Assembly (NCBI GenBank): GCA_964420365.1
Contig: CAYQTA010000114.1
Location: forward strand, 186,001 to 250,000
Origin: JAMOQA01 sp964420365
GTDB taxonomy: Bacteria > Acidobacteriota > Polarisedimenticolia > J045
Length of the DNA: 64,000 nt
Direction of reading: 5' to 3'
The notes under the pieces were generated by a model. The model made no database searches. It was not told the origin of the DNA and saw nothing but the letters and a program-made list of their open reading frames with translations. How positions within the stretch are numbered: position 1 is the first letter of the stretch; each line of letters begins with the position of its first letter. Both the position numbers and the translations under genes were made by a program. Positions 15,894 through 23,682 of the stretch are shown here, one piece after another.

Positions 15894-17156
15894 ATGCAGG
15901 AAAAGCTCGCCGCCTCGTTCATGCTGGTCGCGGCCCTGACCGGGCTCGCGGTCCTCGGGACCCGCCTGCTCGAGCCGACGCTCGGCCTCGGGGCGGTCTT
16001 CTTCGCCGTCTTCGCGACGATGCTCGTCGGCCTCTCCGCCGCGGTTCTCCTCTCGCGGACCCTGTCGCGCCGCCTGACCACCCTCGCCGAGGCGGCCCGC
16101 CAGCTCGCGGAGGGAGACCTCGCGGTCGAGATTCCCCCGGCGCGGGCCGGGCGGGGCGGGGACGAGATCGACGACCTGACCCGTTCCTTCGCCACGATGC
16201 GCGACGCGCTGGTCCGGGTCCTCGGCGAGCTCCGGGAAACCGCCGACGAGGTCCACGAGTCGGCCGGCGGGCTTTCCGAGGCCGCCCGCTCCCTCTCCAC
16301 CCTCACCGACGAGATCGCCGCGACCGCCTTCCGCCTGGCGGAAGGGGCGGAGCGGACCGTCGACCGGATCGCCAGGGCGCAGGAGGTCACGCGGCGGGTC
16401 GCCGGTTCCGCCGAGCAGATCGGGCGCTCGGCGGAGGGCGCGCTCTCCCTCGCCCGCCGCAGCGGCGAGGACGCCCGGCGCGGGCGGGAGCTCGCCCGGC
16501 GGGCGGACGAGGAGCTCGAGCAGATCGCGGGCCAGGTCGACCGGATGGCAAGCGCCGTCGAGGGGTTCCGGGACCGGGCCGCGGCGATCGACAAGACGGT
16601 CGACCTGATCGTGACGATCGCCCAGCAGACCCACCTCGTCGCCCTGAACGCCTCCATCGAGGCGGCCCGCGCGGGAGAACACGGCCAGGGATTCGCGGTG
16701 GTCGCCGAGGAGATTCGCCAGCTCGCGGAGCGGGCCGGTCGCTTCGCCGAGCAGATCTCCGGCATCGTGGAGCAGATCCACGCCGGCTCGGGCCTGGTGA
16801 TCGCGACGATGCGGGAGACGACGGCCGCGGCACGCCACGGGCGGCAGGTGATCGGCGGCGCCAGCGAGGCCCTGCGGGAGATCGCGGGGGGCGTCCTCCC
16901 GCTGGTGGAACGGATGGAGGAGATCGTCTCCCTCGCCCGGCGCCAGGTCGAGGACACCGAGCAGCTCGTCCAGGCGATCGAGGAGATCGCCCAGATCGCC
17001 AGCGAGGGAGCCGCCGGCACCCGCGAAACGTCGGCCGCGACGCGGGAGCAGAACCGGTCGATGGACGCGATGGCGCGCTCGGCCGAGGGCCTCGCCCGCA
17101 CGTCGGACCGGCTCCACGAGCTCTGCTCCGTCTTCCGCCTCTCCGGGAGGCCCTGA
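15894..17156 (+). CDS. Methyl-accepting chemotaxis-type transducer without a sensor domain
   Basis: About 420 residues. Two hydrophobic helices near the N-terminus (residues 3-20 and 30-50) are separated by fewer than 20 residues, so there is no periplasmic ligand-binding domain. A HAMP domain (RRLTTLAEAARQLAEGDLAVEI) follows, then a long coiled coil with the MCP signalling hairpin: QQTHLVALNASIEAARAGEHGQGFAVVAEEIRQLAERAG. Start choice between ATG 15894 (GGAG 4 bp upstream) and GTG 15882 is open. It sits 1 bp before a CheW-like gene and heads the cluster. Confidence 0.92.
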   Translation: MQEKLAASFMLVAALTGLAVLGTRLLEPTLGLGAVFFAVFATMLVGLSAAVLLSRTLSRRLTTLAEAARQLAEGDLAVEIPPARAGRGGDEIDDLTRSFATMRDALVRVLGELRETADEVHESAGGLSEAARSLSTLTDEIAATAFRLAEGAERTVDRIARAQEVTRRVAGSAEQIGRSAEGALSLARRSGEDARRGRELARRADEELEQIAGQVDRMASAVEGFRDRAAAIDKTVDLIVTIAQQTHLVALNASIEAARAGEHGQGFAVVAEEIRQLAERAGRFAEQISGIVEQIHAGSGLVIATMRETTAAARHGRQVIGGASEALREIAGGVLPLVERMEEIVSLARRQVEDTEQLVQAIEEIAQIASEGAAGTRETSAATREQNRSMDAMARSAEGLARTSDRLHELCSVFRLSGRP

Positions 17157-17157
17157 C

Positions 17158-17556
17158 ATGGCCGGGGCCCCCCTCTTCCTGCTCCGGGCCCCCGGGGGCA
17201 CCCTTCCCCTCCTGGCGGTGCTGGTCGATCGCCTCGAGGAGGCGGGCGAGCTGATCCCCGTCCCCGGCGCTCCCCCGGCGATCGTGGGCGTCACCGAGGT
17301 CCGCTCCGTGGTCCTCACCCTCCTCGACCCGGCGGCGCTCCCCGGCTGGGAACCCGGCGAGCCGACCGCCCGCACCGGTCCCGGCCTGCCCCGCTGTGTC
17401 CTCCGCCTGACCGAGCCCTGGCGCCACGTCGCGATCCACGTGCCTGCCGGTTCCCGCGTCGAGCGGGACGCGGGGCCTCGGCCCGGCGTGCTGACCCCGA
17501 GGCGTCTCGCGGCGGCCCTGTCCGCCCTCGCAGCCCCCCGGGAGGGGAACCGGTGA
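17158..17556 (+). CDS. cheW: CheW-like adaptor (short)
   Basis: A 132-residue protein with a diverged CheW/SH3-like fold. FLLRAPGGTLPLLAVLVDRLEEAGELIPVPGAPPAIVGVTEVRSVVLTLLDPAAL matches the usual pattern for CheW (strand, IVxRGxxxPVVDL equivalent), but the conserved Arg-Gly of the MCP-binding loop is not clear. It would tether the transducer to CheA. It lies 1 bp after the transducer gene and overlaps cheA (GTGA), so all three are translationally coupled. Confidence 0.75.
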   Translation: MAGAPLFLLRAPGGTLPLLAVLVDRLEEAGELIPVPGAPPAIVGVTEVRSVVLTLLDPAALPGWEPGEPTARTGPGLPRCVLRLTEPWRHVAIHVPAGSRVERDAGPRPGVLTPRRLAAALSALAAPREGNR

Positions 17557-18944
17557 AGGACGAGCTCCGCAGGATCTTCGTCGAGGAGGCGTCTCGCCGG
17601 CTCGCGGACTGCGCCGATCTCCTCGCGATCCGGGGACGCCTCGGCCCGGAGGCGATCGAGGCGCTCTTCCGGCACCTGCACAGCATCAAGGGAATGGCCG
17701 CGTCCCTCGGCCACGGTGACCTCGCGGAGGCGGCCCACGCCCTCGAGGACCGGGCAGCGGCACTCCGGGACGGCGAGCTCCGGGAGGACCCCGCGACCCG
17801 GGACCTGCTCCGCTCGGGAATCGACGGCCTGCGGGAGCTTCTCCGGCGGATCGCGGGCGATCCACCCGCCTTGCGCGGCCGTGCGGCCGTGGCACCCCGT
17901 CCGCCCGCGGGCATCGATCCGGCACGTCTCGATCGCCTCCTCGAGATCGCCCTCTCGGTCTCCGCCTCGTTCCAGCGGCTCGAGCATCGACTGGCGGGGC
18001 ACGAGGACCAGGCCCTCCTCGCCCTCGAGCGAAACCTGGCCGAGGGAATCCGCGCGTTCCGCCGGGAAGTCCTGGAGATGCGCCTCGCGCCGGTCCGGTG
18101 GCTCGTCCCGCTCCTCGCCCGGTCCCTCGAGCGGTGGGCGGCGGAACGCGGCCTCGTCGCCCGCCTCGAGGTCCGGGGCGACGCCGTCCGGGCGGATCGC
18201 CTGGTCCTCGAGCGCCTGGTCTCGCCCCTCGCCCACCTGGCCCGCAACGCCGTCGTGCACGGCCTCGAGTCCCCGGCCGAACGGCGGGCCGCCGGCAAGC
18301 CCGAGACCGGCACCCTTCGCCTCGAGGTCACCGGGGAGGGCGACCGCCTGCGGATCGTCCTCGAGGATGACGGGCGGGGCGTCCCGCGGGACGTCGCCGC
18401 CGAGGTCGAGGCCGGCCGGTCCCTCACGGACATCCTCTCGAACCCCCGGTTCAGCACGCGGGACGAGGCGGATCTCCTCGCGGGGCGAGGCGTCGGGCTC
18501 GGCGCGGTGCGGGCCGACATCGAGGCCCTCGGCGGAACCCTCGAGCTCCGGAGCGAACCCGGGCGCGGGTTCCGCGCCGAGCTGCACCTGCCCGCGCGCC
18601 TCACGATCCTCGACGCGTTCCTCGCCGAGACGAACGGGCACCGGCTGATCGTCCCCGCCGGCCCGGTCGCCGCGGTCCTCGAGACCTCCCCGGACGACGT
18701 GCCCGAGCTGGAACTCCCCGGGCTCCCCGGAGGGTCGACCCGTCTTCTCCTCGAGCTTCCCGGCCGTCGCGGGGTTCTCCGGGTCGACCGGGTCGTCGAC
18801 CGCCGGGAAGTGATCGTCCGCCCGCTGGGTCCACCCCTCGCCACCGTCACGGCGTTCGTCGGTGCCGCGTTCCTCGCCGAGGGTTCCCTCGCCCTCGTCC
18901 TCGAACCGGCCCGCCTCGCGACCCGCGCGCCGATCCCGGCGTGA
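17553..18944 (+). CDS. cheA: Compact CheA-type histidine kinase
   Basis: A 463-residue CheA. The P1/HPt domain has the phospho-accepting His43 in HSIKGMAASLG. A short dimerisation segment leads into the ATPase domain, with the N box (HLARNAVVHGLESPAER), G1 (EDDGRGVP) and G2 (GRGVGLGAV). A C-terminal CheW-like P5 domain occupies residues ~350-455. CheA proteins are usually 600-700 residues; the P2 response-regulator-docking domain is absent because residues 105-120 form only a short Pro/Ala linker. No CheY, CheB or CheR is encoded next to it. The GTG start has GGAGGGG upstream and overlaps the cheW stop. Confidence 0.9.
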   Translation: MKDELRRIFVEEASRRLADCADLLAIRGRLGPEAIEALFRHLHSIKGMAASLGHGDLAEAAHALEDRAAALRDGELREDPATRDLLRSGIDGLRELLRRIAGDPPALRGRAAVAPRPPAGIDPARLDRLLEIALSVSASFQRLEHRLAGHEDQALLALERNLAEGIRAFRREVLEMRLAPVRWLVPLLARSLERWAAERGLVARLEVRGDAVRADRLVLERLVSPLAHLARNAVVHGLESPAERRAAGKPETGTLRLEVTGEGDRLRIVLEDDGRGVPRDVAAEVEAGRSLTDILSNPRFSTRDEADLLAGRGVGLGAVRADIEALGGTLELRSEPGRGFRAELHLPARLTILDAFLAETNGHRLIVPAGPVAAVLETSPDDVPELELPGLPGGSTRLLLELPGRRGVLRVDRVVDRREVIVRPLGPPLATVTAFVGAAFLAEGSLALVLEPARLATRAPIPA

Positions 18945-18960
18945 GGGACGGCCGGGAGGC

Positions 18961-18966
18961 TATCCT
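18961..18966 (+). promoter_or_regulatory. Candidate -10 box (TATCCT) directly ahead of rsmA
   Basis: TATCCT ends 6 bp before the rsmA ATG at 18973, a spacing that would give a nearly leaderless mRNA. No matching -35 is seen, and a GGGAGG 13 bp upstream is too far to be an efficient ribosome-binding site. Part of a recurring pattern in this window. Confidence 0.35.
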
Positions 18967-18972
18967 TCCGCC

Positions 18973-19782
18973 ATGGCGCTCAAGAAGCGACTCGGCCAGC
19001 ACTTCCTCGCGAACCGGGGGCTCGCCCTGGCCCTCGTCGAGGCGTTCGCCCCGGCCCCCGGGGACGCCGTCGTCGAGATCGGCCCCGGCGGCGGCGCCCT
19101 CACCGGCCTCCTCGCGGAGCGCGCCGGCCGCCTCGTCGCCCTCGAGGTCGACGCCGACCTGGTACCGGCCCTCGAGCGGATGCTGGAGCCCTTTCCCCGG
19201 GCCGAGGTCCGCCTCGCGGATGCCCTCGCCGTGGACTGGGACGCCCTCGCCGACGAGCTCGGAGGCCGGTTCCGCGTGATCGGCAACCTTCCTTACAACG
19301 TCGGGACGGCGATCGTCCGCCGGCTCCTGGCGTCCGACGCGGTGCGCGACATGCAACTCGTCCTCCAGAAGGAGGTGGCGGACCGGCTCCTCGCCGGGCC
19401 GGGCACGAAGGCCTACGGGCCGCTGTCCGTGCTCGCCGCGCTCCGTTGCCGGCGGCGCCGCGTGCGAACGCTGCCCCCGGGGGCCTTCCGCCCCCCGCCC
19501 CGGGTGACCAGCGCCGCGATCGCCCTCGAGTCCCTCCCCGATCCGCCCCTCCCGGCGGCCGAGCTGCCGCTGCTCCTGGGGTGGCTCCACGCCGGGTTCG
19601 GACACCGGCGGAAGACCCTCGCGGGCAACCTGGGAGCCCACCGGGAACGGGTCCGGTCCTGGCTCGCGGCGCGCGGGCTGCCCGCCGACGCCCGCGCCGA
19701 GGCCGTGCCACCCGCCGACTGGCTGGCCCTCGCCCGCCTTCTCGGCCGGCCGCCGGGCCCGGCCGGGGACACGGACCTATAA
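18973..19782 (+). CDS. rsmA: 16S rRNA (adenine1518/1519-N6)-dimethyltransferase
   Basis: A 269-residue KsgA that dimethylates two adjacent adenines in helix 45 of 16S rRNA during 30S maturation. Signature elements are KKRLGQHFLAN at the N-terminus, the SAM loop EIGPGGGALT (residues 35-44), ALEVDADLV, and NLPYNVGTAIVRRLL as the catalytic NxPY motif. GAFRPPPRVTSAAIAL marks the C-terminal junction. The helical C-terminal domain (GHRRKTLAGNL) is complete. It lies 28 bp after cheA. Confidence 0.96.
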   Translation: MALKKRLGQHFLANRGLALALVEAFAPAPGDAVVEIGPGGGALTGLLAERAGRLVALEVDADLVPALERMLEPFPRAEVRLADALAVDWDALADELGGRFRVIGNLPYNVGTAIVRRLLASDAVRDMQLVLQKEVADRLLAGPGTKAYGPLSVLAALRCRRRRVRTLPPGAFRPPPRVTSAAIALESLPDPPLPAAELPLLLGWLHAGFGHRRKTLAGNLGAHRERVRSWLAARGLPADARAEAVPPADWLALARLLGRPPGPAGDTDL

Positions 19783-19783
19783 T
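19778..19783 (+). promoter_or_regulatory. TATAAT -10 box immediately ahead of RNase J
   Basis: A perfect TATAAT overlaps the rsmA stop codon and ends 10 bp before the RNase J ATG at 19794. No good -35 is visible and the gap contains no Shine-Dalgarno sequence, so transcription from here would start close to the ATG. Confidence 0.45.
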
Positions 19784-19793
19784 CCCCCGCGCC

Positions 19794-21458
19794 ATGGGCC
19801 GGGAACTGCACATCGTCTCCCTCGGCGGGTCGGGAGGCTTCGGGATGAACGCCTCCCTGCTGCACGCCGGGGGAGAGGGCGTTCTCGTCGACTTCGGGAT
19901 CGGGTTCCCGGCGGGCGTCCCCGCGGGCATCAGCCGTCTCGTGCCCAACGCGGATCCCCTCGCGGAGATCTGCCCCAACCTCCACGGCATCGTCCTCACC
20001 CACGCCCACGACGACCACGTGGCCGCCCTCCCGTGGCTGCCCGGCCCCTGGCGCGAGGCCCCGATCTTTGCCCTCCCCTTCCCCCTCGCCGCCGCCCGCG
20101 ACCGGTTCGACGGCGTGCCGGCACCGGCCGGTCGCTTCCGTCCCCTCGAGTGGAACCGCCCGGTCGACCTGGGCCCGTTCCGGGTGCGGGCCGTCCGCGT
20201 GACGCACTCGGTGCCGCAGTCCGCGATGATCGTGGTCGACACCCCGGCCGGGACGATCGTTCACACCGGGGACTTCAAGCTCGACCGGGACCCCTGGGAC
20301 GGCGCCCTCACCGACGAGGCCTCCCTCCGGGAGCTCGGGCGCCGCGGGGTCCGGGCCCTCCTCCTCGACAGCACCGGCGCCCTCCGGGAGGCCCGCGCCG
20401 AGACCGAGCGGTCGGTCTGGCCGGTCCTCTCCCGGGCCATCGCGGAGGCGGAGGGCCAGGTCGTCGTCTCGACCTTCTCCAGCCAGGTCCACCGGATCGA
20501 CCAGGCGCTCCGCGCCGCCCGGGCCGCGGGCCGTCGGGCCGCGCTCCTCGGCATGCGGATGCAGCGGATGGTCCGCCTCGCGGTCGACCTTCGCCTGCTG
20601 CGCCTGCCGGCCGGCCTGCTGCTCCCGCCGGACGAGCTCGCCGAGCTGCCGCCGGCGCGGCGCCTGTGGCTGGCCGGTGGCTGCCAGGGAGAATCCCAGT
20701 CCAGCCTCTCCCGGCTCTCGTGGGACAGCGACTCCCGGGCCTCCGTCGGCGCGGGCGACACGGTGATCGTGTCCGCCAGCGTGATCCCGGGCAGCGAGGT
20801 CCAGGTTTCCCGGATGCTGGACCGGTTCCTGCGGCTCGGCGCCCGCGTCCTCCACGTCGGGACCGAGCCGGGACTGCATGCCTCCGGCCATGGCAGCCGG
20901 GAGGAGATCCTGGAGCTGCTCGACTGGTTGCGTCCCGAGGTCGTCCTGCCGGTCCACGGTGACCGGGTTCACCTGGAGGCCGCCGCGGAGCTGGCCGCCG
21001 CCGCGGATCCCGCCCCCCGCGAGGTCGTCGTCGCCGAGCGGGGAGAAACCGTCGTCCTCGGCCCCGACGGCGTCCGGCCGGGAGAGACCTTCGAGCTTCT
21101 CCCGTGGCACCACGACGACCTGGGGGCCGTCGACTTCGAGGTCGTCCGGGAACGGCGCCACCTGTCCGAGGCGGGCGCCGCGTTCGTGCGCATCCGCGCC
21201 TCCGGCGAGGGCATGCTCGAGGACCTGCGGGTGGAGGCCGTCGGCATCCCGGGGCCGCCCCTCGGCGATCGCGAGGAACTGGTCCGGGACCGGGTCGCCG
21301 CCCTCCTGCGCCTCGCCGCCCGGAACGGTTTCCCGCCCCGTGTCCTCGAGGAGGAGATCGCCCGCGAGGTCGCCGCCGCCCTGCGCCGCGGCCGCCAGCG
21401 TCGGCCCCGGGTGGTCGTCGTCCTCGACGCCGCCTGCGGCCCGGAGGACCGCCCGTGA
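19794..21458 (+). CDS. rnj: Ribonuclease J
   Basis: A 554-residue metallo-beta-lactamase/beta-CASP ribonuclease for 5'-3' exonuclease and endonuclease mRNA and rRNA processing. The zinc-binding motif is THAHDDH (His70, His72, Asp74, His75). The HTGDFKLDRDP segment supplies the bridging aspartate, and the beta-CASP region contains VVVSTFSSQVHRIDQAL and SASVIPGSE. VLPVHGD carries the distal His, and the C-terminal RNase J domain is present to the end. Length is typical of RNase J1/J2. The start lacks a Shine-Dalgarno sequence (see the -10 box entry). Confidence 0.93.
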   Translation: MGRELHIVSLGGSGGFGMNASLLHAGGEGVLVDFGIGFPAGVPAGISRLVPNADPLAEICPNLHGIVLTHAHDDHVAALPWLPGPWREAPIFALPFPLAAARDRFDGVPAPAGRFRPLEWNRPVDLGPFRVRAVRVTHSVPQSAMIVVDTPAGTIVHTGDFKLDRDPWDGALTDEASLRELGRRGVRALLLDSTGALREARAETERSVWPVLSRAIAEAEGQVVVSTFSSQVHRIDQALRAARAAGRRAALLGMRMQRMVRLAVDLRLLRLPAGLLLPPDELAELPPARRLWLAGGCQGESQSSLSRLSWDSDSRASVGAGDTVIVSASVIPGSEVQVSRMLDRFLRLGARVLHVGTEPGLHASGHGSREEILELLDWLRPEVVLPVHGDRVHLEAAAELAAAADPAPREVVVAERGETVVLGPDGVRPGETFELLPWHHDDLGAVDFEVVRERRHLSEAGAAFVRIRASGEGMLEDLRVEAVGIPGPPLGDREELVRDRVAALLRLAARNGFPPRVLEEEIAREVAAALRRGRQRRPRVVVVLDAACGPEDRP

Positions 21459-22279
21459 CCGCTCCCGCCCCCCTCGGCCCCCTCGAGGCCGCCTTCCTCG
21501 GCCTCGTCGAGGGACTCACCGAGTACCTGCCGGTTTCGTCCACCGGCCACCTGATCCTCGCCTCGACGCTCCTCGGCCGCGCCGAGGACCCGGCGGTCAA
21601 GAGCTTCGAGATCGTGATCCAGGCCGGGGCCATCCTCGCCGTCCTCGGGCTCTACCGGGAACGGGTCCTCGCGATGCTCCGCGGGCTCCTCGGCCGCGAT
21701 CCCGGCGGTCGGCGCCTCCTGGTCAACCTCGTCGTGGGCTTCGTCCCCGCCGGCATCCTGGGCCTCCTGCTCCACCGCGCGATCAAGACCTGGCTCTTCG
21801 GCCCCGGCCCGGTGGCCGGCGCCCTGGCCGTCGGCGGGATCGCCATGATCGCCCTCGACGGGATGCGTGCCCGCCGCCTCGCCGACGGCAGCGGGCTCGA
21901 GGGACTCACCTGGAGGGGTGCCCTGCTGATCGGCCTCGCGCAGTGCCTCGCGATGTGGCCCGGAACGTCCCGGTCCCTGGTCACGATTCTCGCGGGCCTC
22001 GCGGTCGGCCTGACCCCCGCGGCGGCGGCGGAGTTCTCCTTCCTCCTCGCCCTCCCGACCCTGGGCGGGGCGACCTTCCTCGACCTCGTCCGTGACGGGG
22101 CCACGCTCTTCGCCGGGATCGGCCCGGGCCCCTTCCTGGTCGGCCTCGCCGTCGCCTTCGTCTCCGCCGCCCTCGCCGTGCGCGGTTTCGTCGCCTGGCT
22201 CGGCCGGCACGGCCTCGTCCCGTTCGGCGTCTACCGCCTGCTCCTCGCGGCGGGCGTCTTCTGGGCGCTGCTTCGCTGA
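21455..22279 (+). CDS. uppP: Undecaprenyl-diphosphatase UppP/BacA
   Basis: A 274-residue polytopic membrane protein that dephosphorylates undecaprenyl pyrophosphate, recycling the lipid carrier for peptidoglycan and LPS. Catalytic motifs are EGLTEYLPVSSTGHL (Glu20, Glu23, with the SSTGH segment) and MWPGTSRSLVT. The frame is complete with about eight membrane spans. GTG start overlaps the RNase J stop (GTGA). Its last 49 bp overlap the 3' end of the convergent SSS transporter gene. Confidence 0.95.
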   Translation: MTAPAPLGPLEAAFLGLVEGLTEYLPVSSTGHLILASTLLGRAEDPAVKSFEIVIQAGAILAVLGLYRERVLAMLRGLLGRDPGGRRLLVNLVVGFVPAGILGLLLHRAIKTWLFGPGPVAGALAVGGIAMIALDGMRARRLADGSGLEGLTWRGALLIGLAQCLAMWPGTSRSLVTILAGLAVGLTPAAAAEFSFLLALPTLGGATFLDLVRDGATLFAGIGPGPFLVGLAVAFVSAALAVRGFVAWLGRHGLVPFGVYRLLLAAGVFWALLR

Positions 22280-23682
22280 CACCCCAGCCACGCCGGGAGG
22301 TGGCAGGCCACCGAGAAGCCGAGCGCCGGGAAGATCGGCTCGATCCCGAGGAACGGGCCGTCTCCCCTCCATGCACCCGCCCCCGCCCACCCCAGGGCCA
22401 GCAGCGCGGACCCGACGATCGAGACCAGTGTCGCCACCCGGCCGGCGCGCCACCGGGAATGGAACCCGCCGAGGAGGGGCAGGAGGAGCGCCGGCGTGAT
22501 CACGGACCCGATCGTCTTCCAGAGGGCCACGACCGAGTCGGTGGAGAACGCCAGGGCCGTCGCGAGCGCGGTCACCGCCAGGAGGCCGCGCCGCGTTGCC
22601 GGCCGGTCGACCCGGTCGTCGGGGGGAGGAACCGGCGCGCCACGGAGGGCGCGCCAGACGCGCGGCAGGTCGTACCCCAGCGTCGTGGCGGCCACGAAGA
22701 GGTACGACTCGACCGTGGACATCACGGTCGCCAGCATTCCCGCGTAGAAGACCCCGAGCAGTACCGGCGGCAGGACCGCCTCGGCGAGGGCCGGGTATGC
22801 CTCCACCGCCCGCGGCAGGGACGGAAGCACGACCCGGGCGAGCATCCCCGCGAGGGTCGTCATCCCGTCGAACAGGACCCAGAACGCCACCGCCCAGAGG
22901 ATGCCGCGGCGCGCCGTGCGCGGATCCCGGGCGGCGAAGCAGCGCTGGTAGAACGTCGGCTCGACCAGGGTCTGGAGGGCGATCACGTACCACACGAGGA
23001 TCGCCTGTACCCCGAGTCCCCCGTCCCAGGTGAGCATCGCCGGGGGCAGGCTCCGGAGGCCCTCGAGCCCCCCCGCCGCGCGCCAGGCGAACGGGAGAAT
23101 CACCGCGAACCCGCCGTACATCAGCACGAACTGGAAGGCGTTCGTCCGGACCACGGAGGCGAAGCCGCCTCCCGCCACGACGGCGAAGGAAACCGTCGCC
23201 GCCAGGAGGATCCCGGCGACAAGGGAAATCCCGAGGGCACGGGCGGCGAGGACCCCGAGCATCAGCAGGTACGCGCCGGGCAGCATGTTGACGAGGACGA
23301 GAAGGCTCCCCGCCGCCGCCACGCCCGGGCCGTGGTCCCGGAGCAGCCGCTCCGGGACCGTCACCAGGTTCGCCTCCCGGGCCCGCCGCGCCAGGAGGAA
23401 CGCGAACAGGAGGCCCGCGAGGTAGTACGGCCCCCCGAGCGCCACCCAGTTGGAGAGGCCGTGCAGGTAGCTGTACTCCCCGACGCCGAGTACCCCGCCG
23501 TACCACGTGGCGACCAGCGTCGCGACGAACGCGGGCAGGGTCAGGGTCCGGCCCGCGAGCAGGTAGTCCCGTCCCGCCCCGCGGCGGCGCGCGTGCGCGA
23601 GGAACCCCAGCAGGAGGGCGCACCCGGCGAGGACCACCAGGTCCGCCGCCGACAGAGACGCCCCCCCGCCGGGCCCGCTCAC
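22231..23682 (-). CDS. SSS-family sodium:solute symporter, probably thiamine or precursor uptake
   Basis: A 483-residue inner-membrane symporter of the sodium:solute (PutP-like) family with ~13 predicted spans. Typical signatures are RTLTLPAFVATLVATWYGG (first inverted repeat), GVFYAGMLATVMSTVESYLFVAATTL, and TLVEPTFYQRCFAARD. The GTG at 23682 overlaps the TonB receptor stop (GTGA), so the two are coupled. The TPP riboswitch ahead of the operon makes thiamine, or a pyrimidine or thiazole precursor, the likely substrate; the family alone does not tell the solute. The ATG/GTG further upstream would extend into the receptor gene. Confidence 0.88.
   Translation of the reverse strand: MSGPGGGASLSAADLVVLAGCALLLGFLAHARRRGAGRDYLLAGRTLTLPAFVATLVATWYGGVLGVGEYSYLHGLSNWVALGGPYYLAGLLFAFLLARRAREANLVTVPERLLRDHGPGVAAAGSLLVLVNMLPGAYLLMLGVLAARALGISLVAGILLAATVSFAVVAGGGFASVVRTNAFQFVLMYGGFAVILPFAWRAAGGLEGLRSLPPAMLTWDGGLGVQAILVWYVIALQTLVEPTFYQRCFAARDPRTARRGILWAVAFWVLFDGMTTLAGMLARVVLPSLPRAVEAYPALAEAVLPPVLLGVFYAGMLATVMSTVESYLFVAATTLGYDLPRVWRALRGAPVPPPDDRVDRPATRRGLLAVTALATALAFSTDSVVALWKTIGSVITPALLLPLLGGFHSRWRAGRVATLVSIVGSALLALGWAGAGAWRGDGPFLGIEPIFPALGFSVACHLPAWLGCQRSSAQKTPAARSRR

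Noticed and set aside
15843..18641. A 932-codon minus-strand frame across the chemosensory genes
   Set aside because: Antisense to cheA, cheW and the transducer, which have clear motifs and RBS; the frame shows none.
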